From contig NZ_JAAHHG010000060.1 in the NCBI RefSeq assembly GCF_010692555.1, forward strand, positions 1 to 34,342: 34,342 bases of DNA. Direction: 5' to 3'. Shown here piece by piece: positions 18,348 through 26,929 of the stretch. The position numbers and the translations under genes are program-made. Position 1 is the first letter of the stretch; each line of letters begins with the position of its first letter. The DNA comes from Okeania sp. SIO3B5. Lineage in GTDB: Bacteria > Cyanobacteriota > Cyanobacteriia > Cyanobacteriales > Microcoleaceae. The notes beneath the pieces were generated by a model. That model made no database searches. It worked only from the letters and a program-made list of their open reading frames with translations, and had not been told where the DNA came from.

Positions 18348-18550
18348 TACCAATTTTATAAGTGTTTGCTACAAATAGGTAGGGTACTTCTTAGGATTCA
18401 GGAGTCAGGAGTCAGGAGTCAGGAGTCGTATGGGAATAGATTTAATACCAGTTTTTAGGTCATAAATTCTCTTTTTTGTCAAAGGGACATTTCCTGCAAT
18501 TTTTTTTTATTGCACTTATTATTCGTAACATTCTTTTTTCAAAATGGTAT
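18347..18550. mobile_element. MITE-like element, family A copy 2, filling the Uma2-ATPase spacer
   Basis: This 204-bp element begins at the last base of the Uma2 stop codon (ATACCAATTTTATAAGTG) and ends CTTTTTTCAAAATGGTAT one base before the ATPase ATG at 18552. It matches the copy at 17005-17200 and carries a (GGAGTCA)n heptamer tract at 18393-18428. The ATPase gene therefore has its promoter and ribosome binding region inside or upstream of the element. Confidence 0.85.
18393..18428. repeat. Heptanucleotide microsatellite (GGAGTCA)n inside MITE-like copy
   Basis: About four to five units nested in the family A element; absent in that form from copy 1, which has AGAATCA-type units at the same place. 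Confidence 0.8.
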
Positions 18551-18551
18551 C

Positions 18552-19904
18552 ATGACTAATCAAAAAATAGACATAGAAGAACTACTAACAAATCTCTACA
18601 ACTCTTTCGATCCATTTCAACCATTACCAGCAGGAGACCCTCTTTATGTTGACTGTAAAAAAGTCCGAGGAGATGGAGATGTTTTACGAGATTTAGGCAG
18701 AAAAATTAAGCGTTCAAAGAGGATGACTTGTCAACTTTATGCTGGTCATCGAGGGGCAGGAAAATCGACGGAATTACTTAGACTTAAACAATATCTGGAA
18801 TCAGAGAAAATATTTGTGGTTTATTTTGCTGCGGATGAACAAGATATTGATGCGGAGGATGCGGAATATACAGATATTTTACTGGCTTGTACTCGTCATT
18901 TATTGCAAGATTTAAAAGACGCTGCTGAACCTAATTCTGTAGTTAATTGGTTAAAAGATCGTTGGCAAGAATTGAAGGATTTAGCTCTGACAGAAATTGA
19001 TTTTGAGAAGGCAACTATTGATGTAAAAATATCTGCTTTTGCTAAACTTACAGCAAATTTAAGGGCAGTACCAACTCTCCGTCAGCAAATTAGGCAGAAA
19101 ATTAATCCCCACACTGTCACTCTGATTAAAGTTTTAAATGATTTTATTGATGATGCTAAGAAAAATTTACCCAATGGTTGTACAGAATTAGCAGTAATAG
19201 TTGATAACTTAGACCGAATAGTGCCTGTTATTCAAGAGGATAAACGGACTAACCACGACCATATTTTTATAGACCGCTCCGAACAATTAAAAGCATTAAA
19301 TTGTCACATTATTTATACAGTTCCTATTTCTATGGTCTACTCCCATAGAGCAGCAGATTTGAGAGAATTTTATACAGCTCCCCAGGTTTTACCGATGATT
19401 ATGGTGCAGAAACCTGATGGTAGTAAATATGAACCAGGATTTAATAAAATTAAGGAGTTAATTATCAAGCGAGTGGAACAATTTGCTCCTAATCTTTCCC
19501 TAGAAACAGACTTATTTGATCGTGAAGAAACTTTGAATCAACTCTGTATAATGAGTGGCGGTCATGTGCGGAATTTACTATTATTAATTCAGTCAGCTTT
19601 TGACTATACGGATGATTTACCTATTCCGAGAAATGCTATCCGCAGGTCAATTACAGATGCTAGAGATATTTATCGGAAAACTGTGGATGATAATCAATGG
19701 ATAAGGTTAGCTGAAGTGGCATTTTCTAGGGAAGTTCCTAATGATGATAATTACCGTAGTTTAATGTTTAATCGCTGTATTTTGGAATATTGTTATTATG
19801 ATGATGAGGGAGAAAAGCGACGTTGGTATGATGTTCATCCGTTGATTAAGGGGACTCCTGAGTTTAAGAAAGCTGTTGAAAGTGTTAGTCAGAAAGTTCA
19901 GTAG
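18552..19904 (+). CDS. P-loop ATPase (AAA/STAND-like), partner of a TPR protein
   Basis: The 450-aa protein starts MTNQKIDIEELLTNLYNSFDP at the ATG at 18552; upstream in-frame codons lie in a MITE-like element. Walker A is in YAGHRGAGKSTELLRLKQYL (about residues 65-84) and Walker B in ELAVIVDNLDRIVP (about 213-226). An arginine-rich C-terminal half follows, ending in a possible winged-helix part (LMFNRCILEYCYYDDEGEKRRWYDVHPLI). It looks like cyanobacterial ATP-binding proteins found next to TPR proteins. The fold suggests an ATP-driven switch as in STAND or KAP NTPases, but no substrate can be read from sequence. It is followed by a 13-copy tandem array and a TPR gene on the same strand. Confidence 0.75.
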   Translation: MTNQKIDIEELLTNLYNSFDPFQPLPAGDPLYVDCKKVRGDGDVLRDLGRKIKRSKRMTCQLYAGHRGAGKSTELLRLKQYLESEKIFVVYFAADEQDIDAEDAEYTDILLACTRHLLQDLKDAAEPNSVVNWLKDRWQELKDLALTEIDFEKATIDVKISAFAKLTANLRAVPTLRQQIRQKINPHTVTLIKVLNDFIDDAKKNLPNGCTELAVIVDNLDRIVPVIQEDKRTNHDHIFIDRSEQLKALNCHIIYTVPISMVYSHRAADLREFYTAPQVLPMIMVQKPDGSKYEPGFNKIKELIIKRVEQFAPNLSLETDLFDREETLNQLCIMSGGHVRNLLLLIQSAFDYTDDLPIPRNAIRRSITDARDIYRKTVDDNQWIRLAEVAFSREVPNDDNYRSLMFNRCILEYCYYDDEGEKRRWYDVHPLIKGTPEFKKAVESVSQKVQ

Positions 19905-19910
19905 TATATG

Positions 19911-20889
19911 GAATTTTCTCTACTATTGCTTATAGAGCAATCATTATTCATTTTGTGAAGCACCATAACTTGAGAGGTGAGTAGGGAATTTTCTCTACTA
20001 TTGCTTATAGAGCAATCATTATTCATTTTGTGAAGCACCATAACTTGAGAGGTGAATATGGGATTTTTTCTACTATTGCTTATAGAGCAATCATTATTCA
20101 TTTTGTGAAGCACCATAACTTGAGAGGTGAGTAGGGAATTTTCTCTACTATTGCGTATAGAGCAATCATTATTCATTTTGTGAAGCACCATAACTTGAGA
20201 GGTGAGTAGGGAAATTTTTCTACTATTACGTATAGGGCAATCATTAATTCATTTTGTGAAGCACCATAACTTGAGAGGTGAGTAGGGAAATTTTTCTACT
20301 ATTGCGTATAGAGCAATCATTAATTCATTTTGTGAAGCACCATAACTTGAGAGATGAATAGGGGAATTTCTCTACTATTGCTTATAGAGCAATCATTGAT
20401 TCATTTTGTGAAGCACCATAACTTGAGAGATGAATAGGGAAATTTTTCTACTATTGCGTATAGGGCAATAATTGATTCATTTTGTGAAGCACCATAACTT
20501 GAGAGATGAATAGGGGAATTTTTCTACTATTGCTTATAGAGCAATCATTGATTCATTTTGTGAAGCACCATAACTTGAGAGATGAATAGGGAAATTTTTC
20601 TACTATTACGTATAGAGCAATAATAGTTTCATTTTGTGAAGCACCATAACTTGAGAGATGAGTAGGGAAATTTTTCTACTATTGCGTATAGAGCAATAAT
20701 AGCTTCATTTTATGAAGCACCATAACTTGAGAGGTGAGTAGGGAAATTTTTCTACTATTGCGTATAGAGCAATAATAGCTTCATTTTATGAAGCACCATA
20801 ACTTGAGAGGTGAGTAGGGAAATTTTTCTACTATTGCTTATAGAGGAATAATTGATTCATTTTATGAAGCACCATAACTTGAGAGGTGA
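19911..20889. repeat. 13-copy tandem array, 75/76-bp unit, two hairpins per unit
   Basis: TACTATTGC-type words begin at 19921, 19996, 20071, 20146, 20221, 20297, 20373, 20449, 20525, 20601, 20677, 20753 and 20829. The first four steps are 75 bp, the rest 76 bp. Each unit has ATTGC-TATAG-GCAAT-type and TTCATTTT(G/A)TGAA hairpins, then CACCATAACTTGAGAG. In late copies the second stem becomes perfect (GCTTCAT-TTT-ATGAAGC). There are no variable spacers, so it is not CRISPR. An open frame on the minus strand is just the 25-codon period of the early units. The array fills the whole gap between the ATPase and TPR genes. Confidence 0.95.
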
Positions 20890-20974
20890 AAATGAAGCAA
20901 GCGATCGCTCAGAATAAGACTAACAAATTAATCAGTATATTCGTGGCATAATCCGTGTGAGTATCTCAAAAGCT

Positions 20975-22582
20975 ATGAACCAAGATTTAACAGACTGGGA
21001 TGAGAATTTATTAAAAGACCCAGAAACAGAATATAAAGCTATAGTTAGGTCTCTCAAAAGAACGTCTGGTTTTAGATTATTGTTTGTAGAATGTTCTCCC
21101 GCAGAAGGAACAAAATTAATTCAGAAAATTAAGGAAGATATTCCTCAGAAAAAAATCGAAGTTTTGCCGTTAAATGAACCAACAAATAATTTATATAATC
21201 TGGTTGCTGGTTTGCCCAATAGACAGGATATTAATATTTTATTTGTGACAGGACTGGAAAATTCTCTGTATGAATATGAGTTGAATAAACTGAAAAATGG
21301 TTGGAGTAGTAATGAGAGATATAGTTACAGTGAAAAAGGTGTACCTCCAATTTTAAGTCACCTGAATCAACATCGAGAAAAATTCAGGGATGACTTTAAT
21401 ATTTGCTTTGTTTTTATCCTGCCTGTCTATGCTTTGAAATATTTTATTCATCGTTGCCCGGACTTTTTTGATTGGCGTTCTAATACATTTGAATTTAAGT
21501 CCGATCCAGAGTTAGTAGCTCAAGAATCATCTCGAATTATTGAAGAAGGAAATTATCAGAAATATCAGAGTTTCAGCTCTGAAGAAAGAAGACAAAAATT
21601 TTTGGATATTCAAAATTTAATTGAAGATGAAAATAATCCTGATGAACAAAAAGGAAAACTATTAGTTAAGCAGGGATTAATACTAGCATCAGAAAGTAAA
21701 AATGAAGAGGCGATCGCTGCTTATGATAAGGCTCTAGAAATTAAACAAGACTATTACAAAGTTTGGAATGCTAAAGGAAATGCACTAAGATATTTAGGCA
21801 GATATGAAGAGGCGATCGCTGCTTATGATAAGGCTCTAGAAATTAAACCATATTTTCACGAAGCTTGGTACAATAAAGGCATTGTTATGTCAGATTTAGA
21901 GAGATATAAACAGGCGATTTCTGCTTATGAAAAGGCTCTCGAAATTAAACAAGACTTTCACGAAGCTTGGAGTAAAAAAGGCGATGCTCTGTTAGACTTA
22001 GGCAGATATGAAGAGGCGCTCGCTGCTTGTGAAAAGGCTCTAGAAATTAAACAAGACTTTCACGAAGCTTGGTACTATAAAGGCGCTGCCCTAAGATTTT
22101 TAGGCAAATATGAAGAGGAAATTGCTGCTTGTGAAAAGGCTATAGAAATTAAACCAGACTATGGCTATGCTTGGAATGGTAAAGGCATTGATCTGTTCTA
22201 TTTAGGCAGATATGAACAGGCAATTTCTGCTTTTGAAAAAGCTATAGAAATTAAACCAGACTTTCACTATGCTTGGTTCCATAAAGGCTATGTTCTGTCT
22301 TATTTTGGCAGGTACGAACAAGCAATAGCTGCTTGTGAAAAAGCTATAGAAATTAAACCAGACTTTGACCATGCTTGGTATTTTAGAGGTGCTTTGCTGT
22401 GGAGACTACTCCGTTTTAAAGAAGGTTATGCTAGCATAATGAAAGGCAGGGAAATTAATCCTTATTTTCCTGTAGATTATTTTTATAAAAATATAAAAAG
22501 ACTTCCCACCGGTAAAAGCGGGTGGTATAACTTGAAAGAATTTTTTATTAAACTTTTGAGAGTTATAGTTCTAAAAATATGA
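20975..22582 (+). CDS. TPR protein with degenerate P-loop-like N-terminal domain
   Basis: The 535-aa protein is read from ATG 20975 (MNQDLTDWDENLLKDPE); a GTG six codons upstream is an alternative. Residues about 15-200 form an alpha/beta domain with LLFVECSPAEGTKLIQKI, which has the position of a P-loop but lacks the GxGK(S/T) lysine. INILFVTGLENSL resembles a Walker B strand. Residues about 235-500 hold about seven 34-residue TPR units of the type EEAIAAYDKALEIKQDYYKVW-NAKGNALRYLGRY. The first two start with HIP1 sites in the DNA. TPRs bind proteins, so this may be a sensor or scaffold for the upstream ATPase. The end (RLPTGKSGWYNLKEFF) spans a short palindrome, and TPR coding sequence resumes further downstream, so the protein is probably truncated. 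Confidence 0.8.
   Translation: MNQDLTDWDENLLKDPETEYKAIVRSLKRTSGFRLLFVECSPAEGTKLIQKIKEDIPQKKIEVLPLNEPTNNLYNLVAGLPNRQDINILFVTGLENSLYEYELNKLKNGWSSNERYSYSEKGVPPILSHLNQHREKFRDDFNICFVFILPVYALKYFIHRCPDFFDWRSNTFEFKSDPELVAQESSRIIEEGNYQKYQSFSSEERRQKFLDIQNLIEDENNPDEQKGKLLVKQGLILASESKNEEAIAAYDKALEIKQDYYKVWNAKGNALRYLGRYEEAIAAYDKALEIKPYFHEAWYNKGIVMSDLERYKQAISAYEKALEIKQDFHEAWSKKGDALLDLGRYEEALAACEKALEIKQDFHEAWYYKGAALRFLGKYEEEIAACEKAIEIKPDYGYAWNGKGIDLFYLGRYEQAISAFEKAIEIKPDFHYAWFHKGYVLSYFGRYEQAIAACEKAIEIKPDFDHAWYFRGALLWRLLRFKEGYASIMKGREINPYFPVDYFYKNIKRLPTGKSGWYNLKEFFIKLLRVIVLKI
22505..22526. repeat. Short palindromic repeat at the 3' end of the TPR gene
   Basis: CCCACC-GGTAAAAGC-GGGTGG forms a 6-bp hairpin inside the last codons of the TPR gene. 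Similar text (ACCACCTAAAAGCGGGTA) occurs near 15131. It marks the point where TPR similarity stops. Confidence 0.5.
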
Positions 22583-22630
22583 TAATTTTACCTCAACTAG
22601 ACTCAGAACTATTTAGAACAACATGAGTAG

Positions 22631-23008
22631 GCGATCGCTGCTTATGAAAAAGCTATAGAAATTAAACCATATTATCACTATGCTTGGAATGGTAAAGGCA
22701 ATACTTTATTACAGTTAAAACTTGATCAACAAGCAATAGTCACATATAAAAAGTCTCTAGAAATTAAACCAGACTATGAAAGTTCTATTACTAATATTGG
22801 CTTAGTTAAATATGAAATGGGAAAAATAGATGAAGCAATAGAAAATTGGCAAGCTGTACTTGAAATTAATAACCAATTTGTAGAATCTAAATTAGCATTA
22901 GGAGTTGCCCTCTACAACAAAGGCAAAATTCCAGAAAGTTTAACAATAGCTGAAGCAGCATTAAAATTAGATAAAAATTGGGGAAACTTGCAACGTCTGA
23001 AAAAATAA
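22631..23008 (+). pseudogene. Remnant of the TPR gene, three further repeats
   Basis: From 22631, directly after an in-frame TAG, the sequence reads AIAAYEKAIEIKPYYHYAWN, GKGNTLLQLKLDQQAIVTYK and on to EAALKLDKNWGNLQRLKK, that is about three TPR-like units in one frame. It then meets TAA at 23006-23008, where repeat copies downstream have GAA. It has no good start; an internal ATG at 22817 could at most give 63 aa. It is probably the detached C-terminal part of the TPR protein at 20975, separated by about 130 bp with stops. Confidence 0.7.
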
Positions 23009-23480
23009 CTTTGGGGGGATAAACTATTAGTAGATGCAGCCAAATTATTAGAAAATCCTCAGATAAAAGTCTTATTATCAGAGAACAAGGAATAGGGAGT
23101 AGAGAAAGATTATTTCTCCCTTTTTTTCAACATTTACTCCTTCTTCCTTCTTCCCTCTTCCTTCTTTCTTCAGAAAAAAGAACTTTGGGGCGACAAACTA
23201 TTAGCAGATGTAGCAAAATTATTAGAAAATCCTCTGATAAAAGCTTTACTATCAGAGAACAAAGAATAGGGAGTAGAGAAAGATTATTTCTCCCTTTTTT
23301 TCAACATTTACTCCTTCTTCCTTCTTCCCTCTTCCTTCTTTCTTCAGAAAAAAGAACTTTGGGGCGACAAGCTATTAGAAGATGCAGCCAAATTATTAGA
23401 AAATCCTCAGATAAAAGTCTTATTATCAGAGAACAAAGAATAGGGAGTAGAGAAAGATTATTTTTTCCTTTTTTTCAATT
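23007..23480. repeat. 174-bp tandem repeat, three copies, each carrying a duplicated TPR-protein C-terminus
   Basis: Copies start at 23007, 23181 and 23355, exactly 174 bp apart; a further fragment is at 23741-23785. Each holds codons for LWGDKLL(A/V/E)DVAKLLENP-type text and (L/I)LSENKE-stop, the typical end of cyanobacterial TPR proteins. After the stop come GGGAGTAGAGAAAGATTATT and a TCCTTCT-type period-7 tract. The 174-bp unit equals 58 codons. Other open frames across it are artefacts of the repeat. Confidence 0.85.
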
Positions 23481-23840
23481 TTGGGGGATGCGTGGGGGCT
23501 TGGATGTAGCAAATTTCTCAAACAACCTCTAATGTTGATTAGTTGGAAACTTTTGGTAGGAATTTTCCCCTAAACTTCCTTTAAAAATTATTTGACTGAT
23601 AACTGATAACTGATAACTGAAATTTGCCCCCCTGGCCCCTCAATTCTGGGGGGAACAAGAATTCATTAACTGGTAAAAGTCCCCCAATTTTGGGGGATGC
23701 GCGGGGGCTTTAATGTAGCAAATGAGACTTCTCAAATAACCTCTCAGATAAAAGCTTTATTATCAGAGAACAAGTAATAGGGAAGGGTAATTATCCATTA
23801 TCCATTAATGAAATAGTTATTAATTAATAAACAATTAGAT
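23481..23840. other. Gene-free spacer with repeat fragments before the 1015-aa gene
   Basis: Contains two copies of CAATTTTGGGGGATGCG followed by GGGGGCTT (near 23477 and 23688), a (ACTGATA)n tract at 23595-23620, a last fragment of the 174-bp repeat (AAAGCTTTATTATCAGAGAA near 23753), and (TTATCCA)n near 23800. No gene is seen. The promoter of the following gene may lie at 23790-23840. Confidence 0.5.
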
Positions 23841-26800
23841 ATGGTAAATGAATTAAGGGAAGGAGATAATCTAGTTCCAGTTAACTATGACAGTTTACTA
23901 CAACAAATTTTAAAGAAATTACCAGAACAAAATCTGTTTAAAATATCGAGCGATAGCCGACGTTTACTGATAAATATTGATGAGATAGCTGCATCTATTG
24001 CTACTACCAATATTCAAAATCCTTTAAGCACTACGAAGGGGGTTCGTGTTGCTAGTGTAAATTTTGTAAACCGAGAAAAATTTCTGACTCAAATACAAGA
24101 AATAAAAGACTATTTGATAACTAATTTAGAGTCTACAGAAGGAATAGGAGATATTGCTAGTTTTGTCGATAGTTTAATTGTGAATTTAACAGATTTTCAG
24201 GGGCGTGCTAATAAGCTAGGTTTAGCTTATCCTTTTAACGAAAGCTATACAGAATTGCAAAAACAAGAGTTGATTTTAGATTCTCAACTTCCTGGTAGTA
24301 ATTCTTTACTGAAATTCCATAAACTGACAATTACAGTGGGAAATATTGGGGAGTTTCAGTATCAGCTAGAAGCAGCAATTAAACGGAATATTCAAAACAA
24401 TTTTGATTCGGACGATCCAGAAGATATAGAAGATGTTTATAATCTTTTAGAAAAAAAAGTTGAGGATAAAAATTCAGATTTTAACCAACTACAAAGACTT
24501 GTAGATGAAGAAACGTTAGGGAAACTGAAAAAGGAAGCAAAAATTATATATCTAGAACATTTATTAGCGAATATTGAGACTAATGATAAGTTAGGAGTTA
24601 TTTATCTGACAGACTTAATTCGGCGCTTGAAGTTAATTGAGCAATATATTAATGATGAGTCTAAAGCGGATGGAGATTATGATGTTTCTTATGGTGGAGA
24701 AAAATTTAATTACCGAGATATTTTTGCTCGTGCTGAAGTTTTTGATGCACTGCCAATTATTCCAATTATTGATGGTAATTTGGGAGAAACTACAAATAGA
24801 GAAACGGGAGAAACTCAATTTGTTTTGGGTTTGAAAATGAAATTAGATGGCAAAGTACAAGCTAGGAGTGGAAAAGAAGTATTTGATTATAATTTGGAGA
24901 TAATTACTCAAAATAATCAGGAGGAAAATGAGGAATTAAAGGCTAATCCAGACAAAAGGAAAACTTGGGCAAGAAAAATATTAACACGAGCATTTTTATA
25001 CTATTTTGTATTTTCTTGCCCAGACTCAAATGCAAAAAATTATCATTCTGATGATGAGTTAACTTATAAGCCTATATCTAAATTTGACGAGCAAGTTTTG
25101 CCTGTATTGAAAGGAGATAATGATGCTGAAAAGGATAGTATTTTTCGGGGGTTGGTAAAAGGATTTGAGAAATATGGAGTCAAGGAAAAAATCAATAGGT
25201 TAAGGGGTTTAATCAGAAACTTTTTAGAGAGAGGGAAAAAATTACCTAACTGCATAGAAAATCGTCAAATTTGTATTAATAAACGAATTCTCAAAACTGA
25301 TACTGAGAGTCTGTTTCAAGGTAGTTTTTTTCATAATGATTTGAAAGAAAATTATAAGAAATGTCTGAGGTATATTTTTCTGGTTGAGGAAGGAACAAAT
25401 AATCGAGCGGTATGTCAGCTACCTGCTAGTATCAAGATAGAAGATGTCCGTTATTTTGAGGGAAGCGATCGCCAAAATTTTCAGTGGGAATATGATGTAG
25501 AAGGAATTAAAACATTACCTGTAATGTGGATACCTGATACAGATACTTGTCGGCGAATTTATCACGAAAATTTTGTGCAGAAAGGATATAAGTTGATTCT
25601 GTTTAGTTACAATAATCAACGTTTAAATCCAGAGAAAAATCAATTAAATTCGACTCAAGCATTTATCTATCGTTTTACTTGGATATTGTTATCTTATCTT
25701 TGCCTACATATTTTATTAGAGCAATATTCAGAAACAGAAAAAGAATTATTTATTCCCATGGTGCGACTCCATGAGGGAACCCACGAAAATCCTTTTCCTG
25801 CTGAAAAGTTTCTGGCTAATCTTGCCAAAACATTAGCTTTTATTTTCAGTAAAAAATATCGGTGTAACTCTCAAGGTTTCCGGGTTAATAAACCACCTAC
25901 TCCTTTCAATATTAGAAATGGTTTAAACTCCTTATACTCTGTACTGCCTAAAAAGTTTAGCTTCAATGATAATTCTGACTCTACTTTATTAGATAAACTG
26001 GCAATTATTATTGTCTCTAGCAAACTAAGTGATTCTAGAACAGGTAGTCAAAACCGTAAGGATAGAATTGCTAATTTGTTCGGGGAAGTAATAAGTATTC
26101 AAAGGTTAGAAAATGGCAGTGTAAAAATTCAACCTTTGACAACATTTTTTGATAACTATCAACTCCGAAATATGTATCAGGAACCACCTATTTTAATGGA
26201 TACAGTCAGCGAACTTTGCTTACAAGGATATCGACATTTTTTATATGTGGCACAAGCACCTTATACCAGTACATTACATATTACTCAACAAGAAGAAGAA
26301 AGATTATATTTTATGTCACCTACTATTATTAACACGATGAAGCAAAGCCGAGATGACATTAAAATATATCCTGTACTTTTTGATAAATATTATGTACACA
26401 AATTAAAATTAAAAAAACAGGAGGTGAAATCTTTGTATATTCAAGATACTCGCCAATTAATGAATATTGCTGAAGATAGTAGTCAAAAATCAGTGGTATT
26501 TTTCAATTTGTTTAATAGCATTTCTGTGGGTGGGAAAAAAACTGAGGATGAGCGATTTTATAATGGTGTTATTTCCTATTCCACTCTGTTAGGAAAATAT
26601 TATTCCGGGGTGATGGATGATGAGGATATTCGACAAGGTTTAGTTTATGATAGTGGATTGAAAAATGACATTCTTCAATATTTGACATTTTTCCATTTTT
26701 CCCGGTATGAGAAACAAGAGAAAGATAGTAGTAATTTAAGTTTAAAGTTAGATCCTTATGAAAATATTATTGGTGATAAAGCGTTGGGAAGTTTAGCAAT

Positions 26801-26888
26801 TTTTCCTCAGATGACAGAAAGTATTGAGTTTAATACTTTGGCTTTTTTGACAGAGGTTAATGATGCTGTTGATGGAGTTGATTTTTAA
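23841..26888 (+). CDS. Unrecognised 1015-aa protein, first gene of a three-gene candidate system
   Basis: I do not recognise this family. The protein starts MVNELREGDNLVPVNYDSLL. The first 300 residues are mostly helical and acidic. Around 400-480 lies a basic helical region with a cysteine pair (PNCIENRQICINKR). The C-terminal third alternates strong hydrophobic strands and polar loops: LDKLAIIIVSSKLSDSR (about 716-732), NLFGEVISIQRL, GYRHFLYVAQAPYTSTLHIT (about 795-814), IKIYPVLFDKYYVHKL and SVVFFNLFN. This could be an RNase H/Piwi-like alpha/beta fold, but the carboxylate set is not clear and I do not claim catalysis. No membrane segment or signal peptide is obvious. No P-loop is seen. It is followed by a tandem array and then by nuclease-like and helicase-like genes on the same strand. 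Confidence 0.7.
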   Translation: MVNELREGDNLVPVNYDSLLQQILKKLPEQNLFKISSDSRRLLINIDEIAASIATTNIQNPLSTTKGVRVASVNFVNREKFLTQIQEIKDYLITNLESTEGIGDIASFVDSLIVNLTDFQGRANKLGLAYPFNESYTELQKQELILDSQLPGSNSLLKFHKLTITVGNIGEFQYQLEAAIKRNIQNNFDSDDPEDIEDVYNLLEKKVEDKNSDFNQLQRLVDEETLGKLKKEAKIIYLEHLLANIETNDKLGVIYLTDLIRRLKLIEQYINDESKADGDYDVSYGGEKFNYRDIFARAEVFDALPIIPIIDGNLGETTNRETGETQFVLGLKMKLDGKVQARSGKEVFDYNLEIITQNNQEENEELKANPDKRKTWARKILTRAFLYYFVFSCPDSNAKNYHSDDELTYKPISKFDEQVLPVLKGDNDAEKDSIFRGLVKGFEKYGVKEKINRLRGLIRNFLERGKKLPNCIENRQICINKRILKTDTESLFQGSFFHNDLKENYKKCLRYIFLVEEGTNNRAVCQLPASIKIEDVRYFEGSDRQNFQWEYDVEGIKTLPVMWIPDTDTCRRIYHENFVQKGYKLILFSYNNQRLNPEKNQLNSTQAFIYRFTWILLSYLCLHILLEQYSETEKELFIPMVRLHEGTHENPFPAEKFLANLAKTLAFIFSKKYRCNSQGFRVNKPPTPFNIRNGLNSLYSVLPKKFSFNDNSDSTLLDKLAIIIVSSKLSDSRTGSQNRKDRIANLFGEVISIQRLENGSVKIQPLTTFFDNYQLRNMYQEPPILMDTVSELCLQGYRHFLYVAQAPYTSTLHITQQEEERLYFMSPTIINTMKQSRDDIKIYPVLFDKYYVHKLKLKKQEVKSLYIQDTRQLMNIAEDSSQKSVVFFNLFNSISVGGKKTEDERFYNGVISYSTLLGKYYSGVMDDEDIRQGLVYDSGLKNDILQYLTFFHFSRYEKQEKDSSNLSLKLDPYENIIGDKALGSLAIFPQMTESIEFNTLAFLTEVNDAVDGVDF

Positions 26889-26929
26889 TGGGAGGTGGGA
26901 AAAATAAGTTTTAAATAAATAGTAAGAAT

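Noticed and set aside
19898-20191. 97-aa repeat protein on the minus strand (MVLHKMNNDCSI units)
   Set aside because: The frame is open only because the first units are 75 bp. It is lost when the unit becomes 76 bp, so it is not selected for coding.
19911-20889. CRISPR array
   Set aside because: Units are contiguous, 75/76 bp each, and nearly identical over their entire length. There are no unique spacers and no cas genes nearby.
23185-23532. 115-aa plus-strand protein
   Set aside because: It is a shifted frame through the 174-bp repeat, while another frame of the same DNA matches TPR-protein C-termini.
23841-26888. Firm call as a pPIWI-RE or Argonaute protein
   Set aside because: The C-terminal strands are suggestive, but I cannot see the conserved pPIWI-RE R/E pattern or a DEDX set, so only an open suggestion is made.
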